Shown: in pieces, positions 37,423-44,448 of the stretch
Position numbering within the stretch: position 1 is the stretch's first letter
How the letters are laid out: each line of letters starts with the position of its first letter
Source: an uncultured Flavobacteriales bacterium
GTDB lineage: Bacteria > Bacteroidota > Bacteroidia > UBA10329
Assembly: GCA_937900875.1 (NCBI GenBank)
Contig: CALCGD010000085.1
Span: 1 to 49,463, forward strand
Length of the DNA: 49,463 nucleotides
Reading direction: 5' to 3'
The notes under the pieces: generated by a model
Told to the model about the DNA's origin: nothing
The model's database searches: none
Seen by the model: only the letters and a program-made list of their open reading frames with translations
Program-made: the position numbers and the translations under genes

Positions 37423-38399
37423 CCCCAACCTTTTAGCAGTTTTCGTGCAGCATTAAAGGGATTTTCATTCCCTTTTTTCACTTCCAATTCAATCTCTTTC
37501 AACTTGGCCGTGGTATTTGTATCAGTGTAAAATCTGTGCAGCAGTTCTTCTGTAAGTGCCTGTTTTAACCAATAACCGTTTTGTTCTGCACGATGCTTAG
37601 TCAAGTATCCACTTGTGTGTATTTGAGTGAAGAATGAATTTGTACTCTTTTCAACTTCATTTATTCCAGAACCTGAGATGGAGGAACAAGCAACAACAGG
37701 AACTGTCCATGCACTATTTTTAACAGGAAACATGTGTAAAGCCTGATGATAAGTTGCCTTAGCTAGATTGGTATATGTGGCATTTTCACCGTCATTCTTA
37801 TTGATGACAACTAAGTCGGCTTTTTCCATAATACCCCGTTTAATCCCCTGCAACTCGTCTCCAGCGGTGGCTAGCACAAGAAGGATAAACATATCTACCA
37901 TAGAATGAACGGACGTTTCGCTCTGTCCTACTCCAACCGTTTCAATCAAAATAATATCGTAACCAGCTGCCTCGCAGAGAGCAATGGATTCGCGGGTTTT
38001 TCGGGCAACTCCTCCTAATGCACCACCAGCCGGAGTTGGTCGGACGAAAGCATTTGGGTCAGAAGCCAGCTTTTCCATTCGGGTTTTATCTCCCAAAATA
38101 CTTCCATGAGTAATGTCACTTGTCGGATCAACGGCAAGCACAGCTACCTTATGTCCTTTGTCGGTTAATGCCGACCCAAAAGCATCGATAAACGTGCTCT
38201 TTCCAACTCCTGGCACACCCGTAATTCCGATTCGTCTACTTTCTATAGCATGAGGCAAACATGCGGTTACTAGGTGCGAACCAAGTTCAATATGGTCGTC
38301 TTTAGTGCTCTCAACTAGCGTAATTGCCTTAGCCAATGCAACTCGATCTCCAGAAATAATCCGCTGGCTCAACTCAACTACGTTCATCTCTTCCGACAT
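37410..38399 (-). CDS. meaB: Methylmalonyl-CoA mutase-associated GTPase MeaB
   Basis: A 329-residue G3E-type GTPase that protects and reloads B12-dependent methylmalonyl-CoA mutase. Motifs: Walker A GVPGVGKSTFID at about residue 63; LAVDPTSDITHGSILGDKTRM; the switch ETVGVGQSET; and the guanine-specificity motif VVINKNDGEN. The Walker A position, ETVGVGQSE and length fit MeaB/ArgK. The mutase genes are not in the window. Its stop lies inside the 3' end of the convergent DUF7935 gene. Confidence 0.93.
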   Translation of the reverse strand: MSEEMNVVELSQRIISGDRVALAKAITLVESTKDDHIELGSHLVTACLPHAIESRRIGITGVPGVGKSTFIDAFGSALTDKGHKVAVLAVDPTSDITHGSILGDKTRMEKLASDPNAFVRPTPAGGALGGVARKTRESIALCEAAGYDIILIETVGVGQSETSVHSMVDMFILLVLATAGDELQGIKRGIMEKADLVVINKNDGENATYTNLAKATYHQALHMFPVKNSAWTVPVVACSSISGSGINEVEKSTNSFFTQIHTSGYLTKHRAEQNGYWLKQALTEELLHRFYTDTNTTAKLKEIELEVKKGNENPFNAARKLLKGWGYKS

Positions 38400-38439
38400 G
38401 CAGCTAAGTTACCTGAATCGACTATTATTCAATAAATAT

Positions 38440-38471
38440 TTGGTGGCATTAAACTATTTATCGTAATATTG
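38440..38471 (+). promoter_or_regulatory. Probable arsR promoter
   Basis: A TTG at 38440-38442 (within TTTG) lies 21 bases before TAATATTG at 38464-38471, one mismatch from the Bacteroidota -7 consensus TAnnTTTG. The start codon is 8 bases later. The -7 box lies inside the palindromic operator at 38460-38475, so repressor binding would block it. Confidence 0.55.
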
Positions 38472-38475
38472 CGAT
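38460..38475. promoter_or_regulatory. Putative ArsR operator upstream of arsR
   Basis: ATCGTAATATTGCGAT is a 16-base palindrome with one mismatched pair. It overlaps the -7 box and ends just before the arsR start codon. A second copy with the same outer bases (pattern ATCGTAATANNNCGAT) lies upstream of arsI at 38824. Assignment to ArsR is by position and symmetry. Confidence 0.6.
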
Positions 38476-38478
38476 GTA

Positions 38479-38805
38479 ATGGGAACAACTAAGTCAGACA
38501 AGTTTACAAATGAGCAAAACCAATTGGCAGAAATGGCTAAAGTGCTCGGGCATCCAGCTAGAATTGCCATCCTGCAGTATCTATCAACGCAAGAAAGTTG
38601 CGTTTGTGGAAGCATAGTTAATGAAATTGGACTTGCTCAAGCAACTGTTTCGCAGCATCTGAAAGCGTTGAAAGAAGCAGGTTTTATTAAGGGAAATGTT
38701 GATGGGGTAAGCACATGCTATTGTTTAAATACAACCCACTTGGTAAAAGCCAATTCATTACTCTCTGGCCTTTTGAATAGCTGTTGCTCCCCTACTTGCT
38801 GTTAA
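38479..38805 (+). CDS. arsR: ArsR-family transcriptional repressor
   Basis: A 108-residue winged-helix repressor. The ATG at 38479 is nearest to the operator. The core has AKVLGHPARIAILQYL, the metalloid-binding-type motif SCVCGSIVNEI in helix 3 (Cys-Val-Cys, as in ELCVCDL of classic ArsR), and the recognition helix GLAQATVSQHLKALKEAGFI. The protein ends in a Cys-rich tail (NSCCSPTCC) that may give extra thiol ligands for As(III) or Sb(III), or act in metal exchange. It would sit on the palindrome overlapping its own promoter until As(III) binds. It is followed 45 bases later by arsI, whose upstream region holds a second copy of the operator motif. Confidence 0.92.
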   Translation: MGTTKSDKFTNEQNQLAEMAKVLGHPARIAILQYLSTQESCVCGSIVNEIGLAQATVSQHLKALKEAGFIKGNVDGVSTCYCLNTTHLVKANSLLSGLLNSCCSPTCC

Positions 38806-38823
38806 AAAAATTTGAATCACTTA

Positions 38824-38839
38824 ATCGTAATAACCCGAT
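38824..38839. promoter_or_regulatory. Second putative ArsR operator, upstream of arsI
   Basis: ATCGTAATAACCCGAT shares its first nine and last four bases with the operator at 38460 (ATCGTAATANNNCGAT). It lies 11 bases before the arsI start. It is less symmetrical than the first site and no clear -7 box overlaps it, so it may be a secondary site or roadblock. Confidence 0.5.
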
Positions 38840-38850
38840 AAATAAACACT

Positions 38851-39345
38851 ATGAAAAACACACAATTTCCAAGAATGCACGTAAGCTTATACGTGAAAGA
38901 CATTAATAAAACGGTTGATTTCTATAAAGAATTCTTCAAGCTAGAGCCTTCGAAAGTTAGATCTGGCTATGCCAAATTCACACTAGACAAGCCATCACTC
39001 ATTATCTCGTTTGTAGAAAACGAAAACCACGTAGCCGCCAATTTTGGGCATCTAGGCTTTCAAATTGAAACCGAAGTTGAAATGCTTGAGCGTTTATCCG
39101 CTGTAAAAGCCTCTGGATTAGGTACAATGGAGGAAATCGGAACCAGTTGTTGTTATGCTAAGCAAGACAAGTTTTGGGTGATGGATCCGGACGGATACCG
39201 CTGGGAGGTTTACTATTTCCATGAAGACGTTGAATGGAATGACCCACAATATTCAAGCACCTCAGAAGCGTGTTGCTCTCCCTCTATGATGGTGGAGCCT
39301 GCCAAAGAAGAGCCTTGCTGCAATCCTGCTAGCGGTTGTTGCTAG
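38851..39345 (+). CDS. arsI: ArsI-like C-As lyase (VOC/glyoxalase family)
   Basis: A 164-residue vicinal-oxygen-chelate protein. ArsI enzymes break the C-As bond of trivalent organoarsenicals such as methylarsenite, releasing As(III), with Fe(II) and oxygen. The metal ligands are probably His10 (MHVSLYV), His67 (GHLGF) and Glu119 (YRWEVYYF). A vicinal cysteine pair Cys100-Cys101 (GTSCCYA) matches the arsenical-binding pair of characterised ArsI, which supports this over a simple glyoxalase. The tail is Cys-rich (ACCSPSM, PCCNPASGCC) and echoes the tail of the neighbouring ArsR. It follows arsR by 45 bases with an operator-like site between them. A strong hairpin follows at 39367. Confidence 0.87.
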   Translation: MKNTQFPRMHVSLYVKDINKTVDFYKEFFKLEPSKVRSGYAKFTLDKPSLIISFVENENHVAANFGHLGFQIETEVEMLERLSAVKASGLGTMEEIGTSCCYAKQDKFWVMDPDGYRWEVYYFHEDVEWNDPQYSSTSEACCSPSMMVEPAKEEPCCNPASGCC

Positions 39346-39366
39346 AATAGCTAACCTCTTTTTTGG

Positions 39367-39405
39367 AAAAACTCTACTTTAACGCACTGTTAGAGTAGAG
39401 TTTTT
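39367..39405 (+). terminator. Strong terminator-like hairpin between arsI and the arsC fusion gene
   Basis: A 12-base perfect stem (AAAAACTCTACT 39367-39378 with AGTAGAGTTTTT 39394-39405), extended by further pairs to a three-base loop, ends in five T. Its position means arsR-arsI and the arsC fusion gene may not be one full transcript unless there is read-through or a second promoter. Confidence 0.8.
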
Positions 39406-39429
39406 CTATTTGAAACAAACCGATTAAGA

Positions 39430-40608
39430 ATGAAAGAAATTTTTCTGTCATACCTCACCTACAATCTTGCTATTGGCATCTTTCTAACGCTGTTTCACGT
39501 CATTAAGGAGAAAGGTGCGATTAAGCCGGTGAACTTGGTTTGGCTCCTGTTATTTCCTGCGGTAGGTTTGGGAAAATGGATTTATCAGCGGACAATAAAG
39601 AGGCAAGAAACTCCCGAATTCTCAGAACGCTGGTACATGTGGAAATACATGGTAAAAGTGAACTGGGGATACATGGGCTTAATTGGAATTGGCCCACTCA
39701 TTCTTCTAATGATGATGTCGTTTGGGCTTATGATTGGCGATTTCATGGCATCCGTTCCAGGAGCAGTTGATGACCAACAAATGCTTCAGATTATGGAAAT
39801 GGGGCTTATTCTAATCATGATCATGTATGTATTTGTGATGGTTTTCGTGCTTATAATTCCATTTTTGATACTCATCATTTTACCTAGGTCGCAGTACAAA
39901 AGCATAGAGAAGGCTCAGCTGTTGGAGATAAGAAGAGCACAAATTGCCCGACAGCAAAGTGTTGCACAGCCTGCAAAAGCCGTAAGAAAGCCAATTCCTT
40001 TATTTCCTGAAATCGAGTCCTTTTTGACCGAATGCGAAACCAATTTTGATGCAATTGACAAGCAGCGTAGAACTAAGCTTGAAGAAGTTGCTCAATACAT
40101 CGTACGAAAGCACGCTACAGGCGATGCCGTGAATCTGACTTTCATATGCACCCATAACTCCAGAAGAAGCCAATTTGGACAGGTATGGGCCGCAGTGGCT
40201 GCCGCAAAATTTGGTATCAGAAATATTCAGACATACTCTGGTGGAACAGAAGAAACCGCTTTTAACAAGCGAGCGGTTGAAGCTTGCAGACGTGTAGGGT
40301 TGAAAATTACAGGCACCGTAGGCACAAATCCGAGATACAGCATTCGGTTTTCGGATAGCGCTGGTGCATTAGACTGTTTCTCCAAAACATTTGACAATCC
40401 ATCAAATCCACAGCAGGGCTTTGCTTCTATAATGACTTGTTCTGATGCGGATGAAAATTGTCCTATTGTAAATGGTGCAGAATTTAGGGCGAGTTTAACC
40501 TACGATGACCCAAAAATTGCCGATCGTACGATTGAGGAAACAGCCAAGTATGATGAACGCTGCAAGCAAATAGCCACAGAAATGCTCTACTTGTTCAGCA
40601 AGGTTTGA
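39430..40608 (+). CDS. Membrane domain fused to ArsC-like (low-molecular-weight phosphatase fold) arsenate reductase domain
   Basis: A 392-residue protein. Residues about 1-155 contain four likely membrane segments (near 4-24, 33-50, 78-103 and 120-153; the last includes LILIMIMYVFVMVFVLIIPF) and no cysteine. A basic linker follows (about 160-185). From about 190 to 392 is a low-molecular-weight phosphatase/ArsC fold: FICTHNSRRSQFGQ (catalytic Cys240 and the Cx5R Arg246), IQTYSGG, then MTCSDADENCP (Cys337 and Cys344), which would form the relay for arsenate reduction. No internal Met lies near the domain junction, so the fusion is real in this frame. It would reduce arsenate to arsenite at the membrane; the membrane part's job is unknown. 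It starts 24 bases after the hairpin, and its stop is one base from the rluE-like gene. Confidence 0.82.
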   Translation: MKEIFLSYLTYNLAIGIFLTLFHVIKEKGAIKPVNLVWLLLFPAVGLGKWIYQRTIKRQETPEFSERWYMWKYMVKVNWGYMGLIGIGPLILLMMMSFGLMIGDFMASVPGAVDDQQMLQIMEMGLILIMIMYVFVMVFVLIIPFLILIILPRSQYKSIEKAQLLEIRRAQIARQQSVAQPAKAVRKPIPLFPEIESFLTECETNFDAIDKQRRTKLEEVAQYIVRKHATGDAVNLTFICTHNSRRSQFGQVWAAVAAAKFGIRNIQTYSGGTEETAFNKRAVEACRRVGLKITGTVGTNPRYSIRFSDSAGALDCFSKTFDNPSNPQQGFASIMTCSDADENCPIVNGAEFRASLTYDDPKIADRTIEETAKYDERCKQIATEMLYLFSKV

Positions 40609-40609
40609 G

Positions 40610-41185
40610 ATGAATCAACGGCATTTCATTCTGTACAAACCTGACGGATTTCTTTCTCAATTTGCGAATAACCAGACCAAGCGAAAGAACAAGAAACTAC
40701 TTGGCACCCTGCATGATTTCCCGGAAGGAACTATGGCCATTGGCCGATTAGACGAACCTTCCGAAGGCTTACTTCTTCTTACCACAGATGGTAAAATGAG
40801 TGAATACATCCGCAGCGAAAAAATAGAGAAGGAATACTTCGCTCAAATCGATGGAGTGATTGATTATCAATCAGTTGAGGCGCTGAGCAAAGGGATTGAG
40901 ATTAGCGCAGAAGGTGGACCTTATCTCACTAAACCGTGTAAGGTTGCATTGCTTGAATCAGCTCCCGGACTACCTCCTCGGCAAAGGAAAATAAGGGATG
41001 AAAGGCATGGGCCTACCAGTTGGATTTCAATCACCCTAACAGAAGGAAAGTTCCGACAAGTAAGAAAGATGACAGCGGCAGTTGGGTTTCCAACTTTACG
41101 CTTGGTGCGTGTTCGAATAGGCAACATTCACATTAGTGAAATGACACCAGCACAAGTACAAGAAGTGGAAAACTTTGACGTTTGA
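40610..41185 (+). CDS. rluE: RsuA/RluE-family rRNA pseudouridine synthase
   Basis: A 191-residue cytoplasmic enzyme that isomerises a uridine in rRNA. Landmarks: YKPDGFLSQF at the N-terminus, the catalytic motif AIGRLDEPSEGLLLLTTDG (Asp in RLD), KEYFAQIDGV, and LTEGKFRQVRKMTAAVGFPTLRLVRVRIG. It lacks the S4 domain of RsuA, so it looks like the RluE (23S rRNA U2457) type. It begins one base after the arsC fusion gene stop, so translation may be coupled, although a role in arsenic resistance is not suggested by the family. It converges on the DUF4476 gene. Confidence 0.87.
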   Translation: MNQRHFILYKPDGFLSQFANNQTKRKNKKLLGTLHDFPEGTMAIGRLDEPSEGLLLLTTDGKMSEYIRSEKIEKEYFAQIDGVIDYQSVEALSKGIEISAEGGPYLTKPCKVALLESAPGLPPRQRKIRDERHGPTSWISITLTEGKFRQVRKMTAAVGFPTLRLVRVRIGNIHISEMTPAQVQEVENFDV

Positions 41186-41187
41186 GT

Positions 41188-42084
41188 TTACTGAGTCAGA
41201 ATAGCCTTATTCAACTCATCTATGCTCGTTTCCTTGGCAAAAGCACCGTTCATTTTAAAGTAAGCGCCTTTGTCAATTACAAACGGGTAGGCGTAAATAG
41301 CCATCTCCAATTTGCTTTCTTCCAACTGGAACAAATCAACGACTCGTCTTGCTTGCTCTGTAGTGAAGCAATTGGTTGAAACTATCTGCTTTGCCGAAGT
41401 CATTTTACCTTCATCCGTACTTCTAACTGAGATACTTTTCAGAGCTAAATCGAAATCCTTTGTGCCTAAAATGGTACCTCCACAAGGTAAATCGTTGGTT
41501 GCGGCTGGTGCCGCAGTCTGACCAACAACCGTGGTAGTAGTGGTTACTTCTTCAACCACTGGTTCAGAATAACCCGTGTTAATGTTCACTCTGCCTCCAA
41601 TGCCTCCAAAACTCATGCTTACACCATCCGAGTTAGATTCAACTGTTCTGGTAGTGGTGGTTTGTCGCACTACTTCTTGCTGTCCTCCGCCATTTACAAC
41701 AACTACTGTAGGCTCTACCCTTTCCTCAATATATCGCGGATAGAGACTTTGCGACTTCCAACCAATCTTCATATTTCCTTTTCGGTTGTGTTCAACAACA
41801 AAAGTGGCATCCACTCTACTTCCGTGGGCATCGGTTAATTGCAGCAATTTTCGTTCTGCTGGCTCCAAAGATTCATCTTCAAAAACAGCCTTGCAAGAGT
41901 AGTACGGTTGCGTAAGATTAATGAGTCGTACCTCTGTTTGAGGCTCATCATTCATTTTTTGCCCATTCAAATAAATGGTGAACAAATAACCCTCTTTGCT
42001 ATAAAAGGTGGCGTGAGAAACCTGCTGTGCAAATGCTGAACAGATGGTTACAAAGAAGAATGATAGTACAAATGCGAATCTCAT
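41188..42084 (-). CDS. Exported DUF4476 domain protein
   Basis: A 298-residue protein with signal peptide (MRFAFVLSFFFVTICSAFAQ). An N-terminal beta-rich domain (HATFYSKEGYLFTIYLNGQKMND) covers about 20-130. A low-complexity Thr-rich linker comes next (VRQTTTTRTVES, EEVTTTTTVVG). The C-terminal domain at about 200-295 matches DUF4476 (AKQIVSTNCFTTEQARRVVDLF, KLEMAIYAYPFVID). The domain is common in Bacteroidota and of unknown role, often in periplasmic proteins. Its stop is 2 bases from the end of the convergent rluE-like gene. Confidence 0.82.
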   Translation of the reverse strand: MRFAFVLSFFFVTICSAFAQQVSHATFYSKEGYLFTIYLNGQKMNDEPQTEVRLINLTQPYYSCKAVFEDESLEPAERKLLQLTDAHGSRVDATFVVEHNRKGNMKIGWKSQSLYPRYIEERVEPTVVVVNGGGQQEVVRQTTTTRTVESNSDGVSMSFGGIGGRVNINTGYSEPVVEEVTTTTTVVGQTAAPAATNDLPCGGTILGTKDFDLALKSISVRSTDEGKMTSAKQIVSTNCFTTEQARRVVDLFQLEESKLEMAIYAYPFVIDKGAYFKMNGAFAKETSIDELNKAILTQ

Positions 42085-42165
42085 AGTTGTGTTTTTCGGG
42101 GTACGAACTTACTTCAAAATTACGGTTCATTAAATAGTTGGTATGAGTGGGTGTTCTCTAATATC

Positions 42166-42173
42166 TACCTTTG
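42166..42173 (+). promoter_or_regulatory. Possible -7 promoter element (TACCTTTG) of mtaB-lgt
   Basis: Exact TAnnTTTG match 9 bases before the ATG at 42183, which would give a nearly leaderless transcript. The nearest upstream TTG (42138-42140) is 25 bases away, slightly beyond the usual spacing. Confidence 0.4.
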
Positions 42174-42182
42174 CCGCCTCTT

Positions 42183-43496
42183 ATGCGAACCGTAGCATTT
42201 CATACCCTCGGCTGTAAGCTGAATTTCTCTGAGACAAGCACCATTGCTCGTCAGTTGATTGCGGCTGGCTATCAGCGTGTAGATTTTAAAGAATCGGCAG
42301 ATGTGTATATCATCAATACTTGTTCGGTTACAGACCAAGCAGACGCAACGTGTAGAAACATCGTTCGGCAGGCGTTGAAGGTGAATTCAAATGCGTTTGT
42401 AGCGGTAATTGGATGCTATGCACAGCTTAAGCCACAAGAAATTGCCAACATAGAAGGAGTCGATATTGTGCTTGGCGCGAATGAAAAGTTCAACATTGCT
42501 GGATATCTAGAAAACCTAGAAAAGACACCAGAAGCAGGCGTTCATAGTTGTGAGATTAAGGATGTGAAGGAATTCGTTCCTGGATTCTCCTCTAACGATA
42601 GAACCCGAACCTTCTTAAAACTACAAGACGGCTGCGACTACTTCTGCTCATTCTGCACTATTCCATTAGCACGTGGAAGAAGTAGAAGCGAAAACATTCA
42701 GAACAGCATAACCTCCACGCAAGAGGCTATTGATACAGGCGTTAAGGAAATTGTGCTTACAGGTGTGAATATTGGTGATTTTGGCTCAGGTACAGATGAG
42801 AACTTTCATCAACTCGTTCAACAACTAGACAAGCTTCCTGGAGACGTGGAGCGATTCCGAATTTCATCCATTGAGCCCAACTTACTCAGCGATGAGATTA
42901 TTCGATTCTGCGCTAGCTCAGACCGCTTTGTGCCGCATTTCCATGTGCCATTGCAATCTGGTTCTGATACCATGCTTAAGAAAATGCGAAGACGCTACGA
43001 TTCTGCTCTGTATCGTTCGCGTGTTGAGACCATCAAAGAAGTTATGCCGCACGCATGCATTGGGGTTGACGTAATTGTTGGTCATCCGGGAGAGACGGAG
43101 GAGGAATTCTTGAAAACATATCAGTTCCTAAACGAACTGCCAATTTCCTACTTGCACGTATTCACCTATTCCGAACGACCTAACACTACAGCTGTGAGGG
43201 AAAAGGATGCTGTGGTGCCTGTTCCGGTGCGTAGAAAACGCAATAAGATGCTCACCATACTGAGCGAGAAAAAGAAGCGAGCGTTTTACCAAGCATTTGA
43301 AGGAACGACCCGCTCTGTGCTTTTCGAACATGAAAACAAAGACGGTTTTATGCACGGGTATTCAGACAATTATCTGCGTGTTCGTATTCCGTTTACCGAA
43401 GCACTCTGTGGTGTTATAGCTGAAACAGCCATGACCAAATTAGGTGATGACGGTGTGTTTGAAGGAGAAGTTCTTATGGTTCAAACCGCTAACTGA
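42183..43496 (+). CDS. mtaB: tRNA t6A37 methylthiotransferase MtaB
   Basis: A 437-residue radical-SAM enzyme that adds a methylthio group to t6A37 in tRNA. The ATG at 42183 (MRTVAFHTLGCKLNFSE) is preferred over a TTG four codons upstream that sits in the probable -7 box. The N-terminal MTTase domain has the cluster cysteines in LGCKLN, NTCSVT and IGCYAQ. The radical-SAM motif is CDYFCSFCTIP (CxxxCxxC), then GRSRSE and GVNIGDFG. The C-terminal TRAM-like region is short. GCKLN is the mark of MtaB rather than MiaB. It shares one base with lgt (TGATG), indicating coupling. Confidence 0.93.
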   Translation: MRTVAFHTLGCKLNFSETSTIARQLIAAGYQRVDFKESADVYIINTCSVTDQADATCRNIVRQALKVNSNAFVAVIGCYAQLKPQEIANIEGVDIVLGANEKFNIAGYLENLEKTPEAGVHSCEIKDVKEFVPGFSSNDRTRTFLKLQDGCDYFCSFCTIPLARGRSRSENIQNSITSTQEAIDTGVKEIVLTGVNIGDFGSGTDENFHQLVQQLDKLPGDVERFRISSIEPNLLSDEIIRFCASSDRFVPHFHVPLQSGSDTMLKKMRRRYDSALYRSRVETIKEVMPHACIGVDVIVGHPGETEEEFLKTYQFLNELPISYLHVFTYSERPNTTAVREKDAVVPVPVRRKRNKMLTILSEKKKRAFYQAFEGTTRSVLFEHENKDGFMHGYSDNYLRVRIPFTEALCGVIAETAMTKLGDDGVFEGEVLMVQTAN

Positions 43497-44443
43497 TGTA
43501 TCCAACTTTCTACCATCTCGCATTAGACCTTTTCGGAATTGATTTTGCCCCGTTCAAATTCCTGCAGAGCTACGGAATGATGGTGGGCTTGGGATTCATT
43601 GCGGGAAGTATTTTGCTCACGCTCGAACTCAAACGGAAAGAAGCGATTGGTCAAATACCACCTACTAAGAAGGATAAGAAAGACATTAAGGGCGATGATG
43701 ATGACGGCTTGGTTCACCCACATGAACGTGTTGGAGACATTGCAATCATTGCAGGAATTGGCGCCATAGTAGGCGGTAAACTGTTTCATAACCTTGAGAA
43801 TTGGGATGAGGTAGTTGCCGACCCTATTGGAGCCCTCACAAGAATGAGCGGACTCTCCTTCTACGGAGGAATGATTTTGGGCATGGTTCTCTTTGTCTGG
43901 TACGCCAAAAAGCACAAAATCAGCATCCTGCATTTCTTTGATGCCACTATGCCAGCATTAGCCTTAGGCTACGGTTTTGGCCGCTTAGGCTGCCACGTTT
44001 CGGGCGATGGAGATTGGGGAATACCCAACGATAGCCCGATGCCTGAATGGATGAGTTTCTTGCCCGATTGGATTTGGGCATACGGTTACGAGGGTAACAT
44101 TTTGGGTGTGGATATGATTCAATTCTATGCCAGTAAAGGCTACACTAGTATAGAAGGCCTGGCCTGGCCTACTCCCATTTACGAGATAATCATGTCCATC
44201 ATGATATTTGCCGTGCTATGGGCATTTAGGAAACGTTGGACCGTTCCTGGGTTCATGATTTCTGGCTACTTCGTTCTTGGAGGAATTGAGCGTTTACTCA
44301 TTGAGCAAATTCGCATCAATAACGAATACGACATTATGGGTGGCATTACCCAAGCCGAGCTTATCTCGGTGAGCATGATAATTCTTGGTATTGTAGGCTT
44401 TTTCTACATGCCCAAGGTTGGCGAGCGTTGGGCGAAGTTCTAG
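43496..44443 (+). CDS. lgt: Prolipoprotein diacylglyceryl transferase
   Basis: A 315-residue inner-membrane enzyme that attaches diacylglycerol to the lipobox Cys of prolipoproteins, the first step in lipoprotein maturation. Landmarks: LQSYGMMVGLGFIAG, IIAGIGAIVGGKLFHNLEN, SGLSFYGGMILG, LGYGFGRLGCHVSGDGDWG (the GRxGC/H region) and ERLLIEQIRIN near the C-terminus. An acidic-basic cytoplasmic loop (KKDKKDIKGDDDDG) is inserted after the first helix and makes it longer than proteobacterial Lgt; such inserts are frequent in Bacteroidota. Several lipoproteins in this window would be its substrates. It converges with the patatin gene. Confidence 0.95.
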   Translation: MYPTFYHLALDLFGIDFAPFKFLQSYGMMVGLGFIAGSILLTLELKRKEAIGQIPPTKKDKKDIKGDDDDGLVHPHERVGDIAIIAGIGAIVGGKLFHNLENWDEVVADPIGALTRMSGLSFYGGMILGMVLFVWYAKKHKISILHFFDATMPALALGYGFGRLGCHVSGDGDWGIPNDSPMPEWMSFLPDWIWAYGYEGNILGVDMIQFYASKGYTSIEGLAWPTPIYEIIMSIMIFAVLWAFRKRWTVPGFMISGYFVLGGIERLLIEQIRINNEYDIMGGITQAELISVSMIILGIVGFFYMPKVGERWAKF

Positions 44444-44448
44444 CTAAA

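Noticed and set aside
38400-41185. Acr3, ArsB or ArsP permease in the arsenic locus
   Set aside because: No multi-helix protein of suitable length is present; only the four-helix part of the fusion was found.
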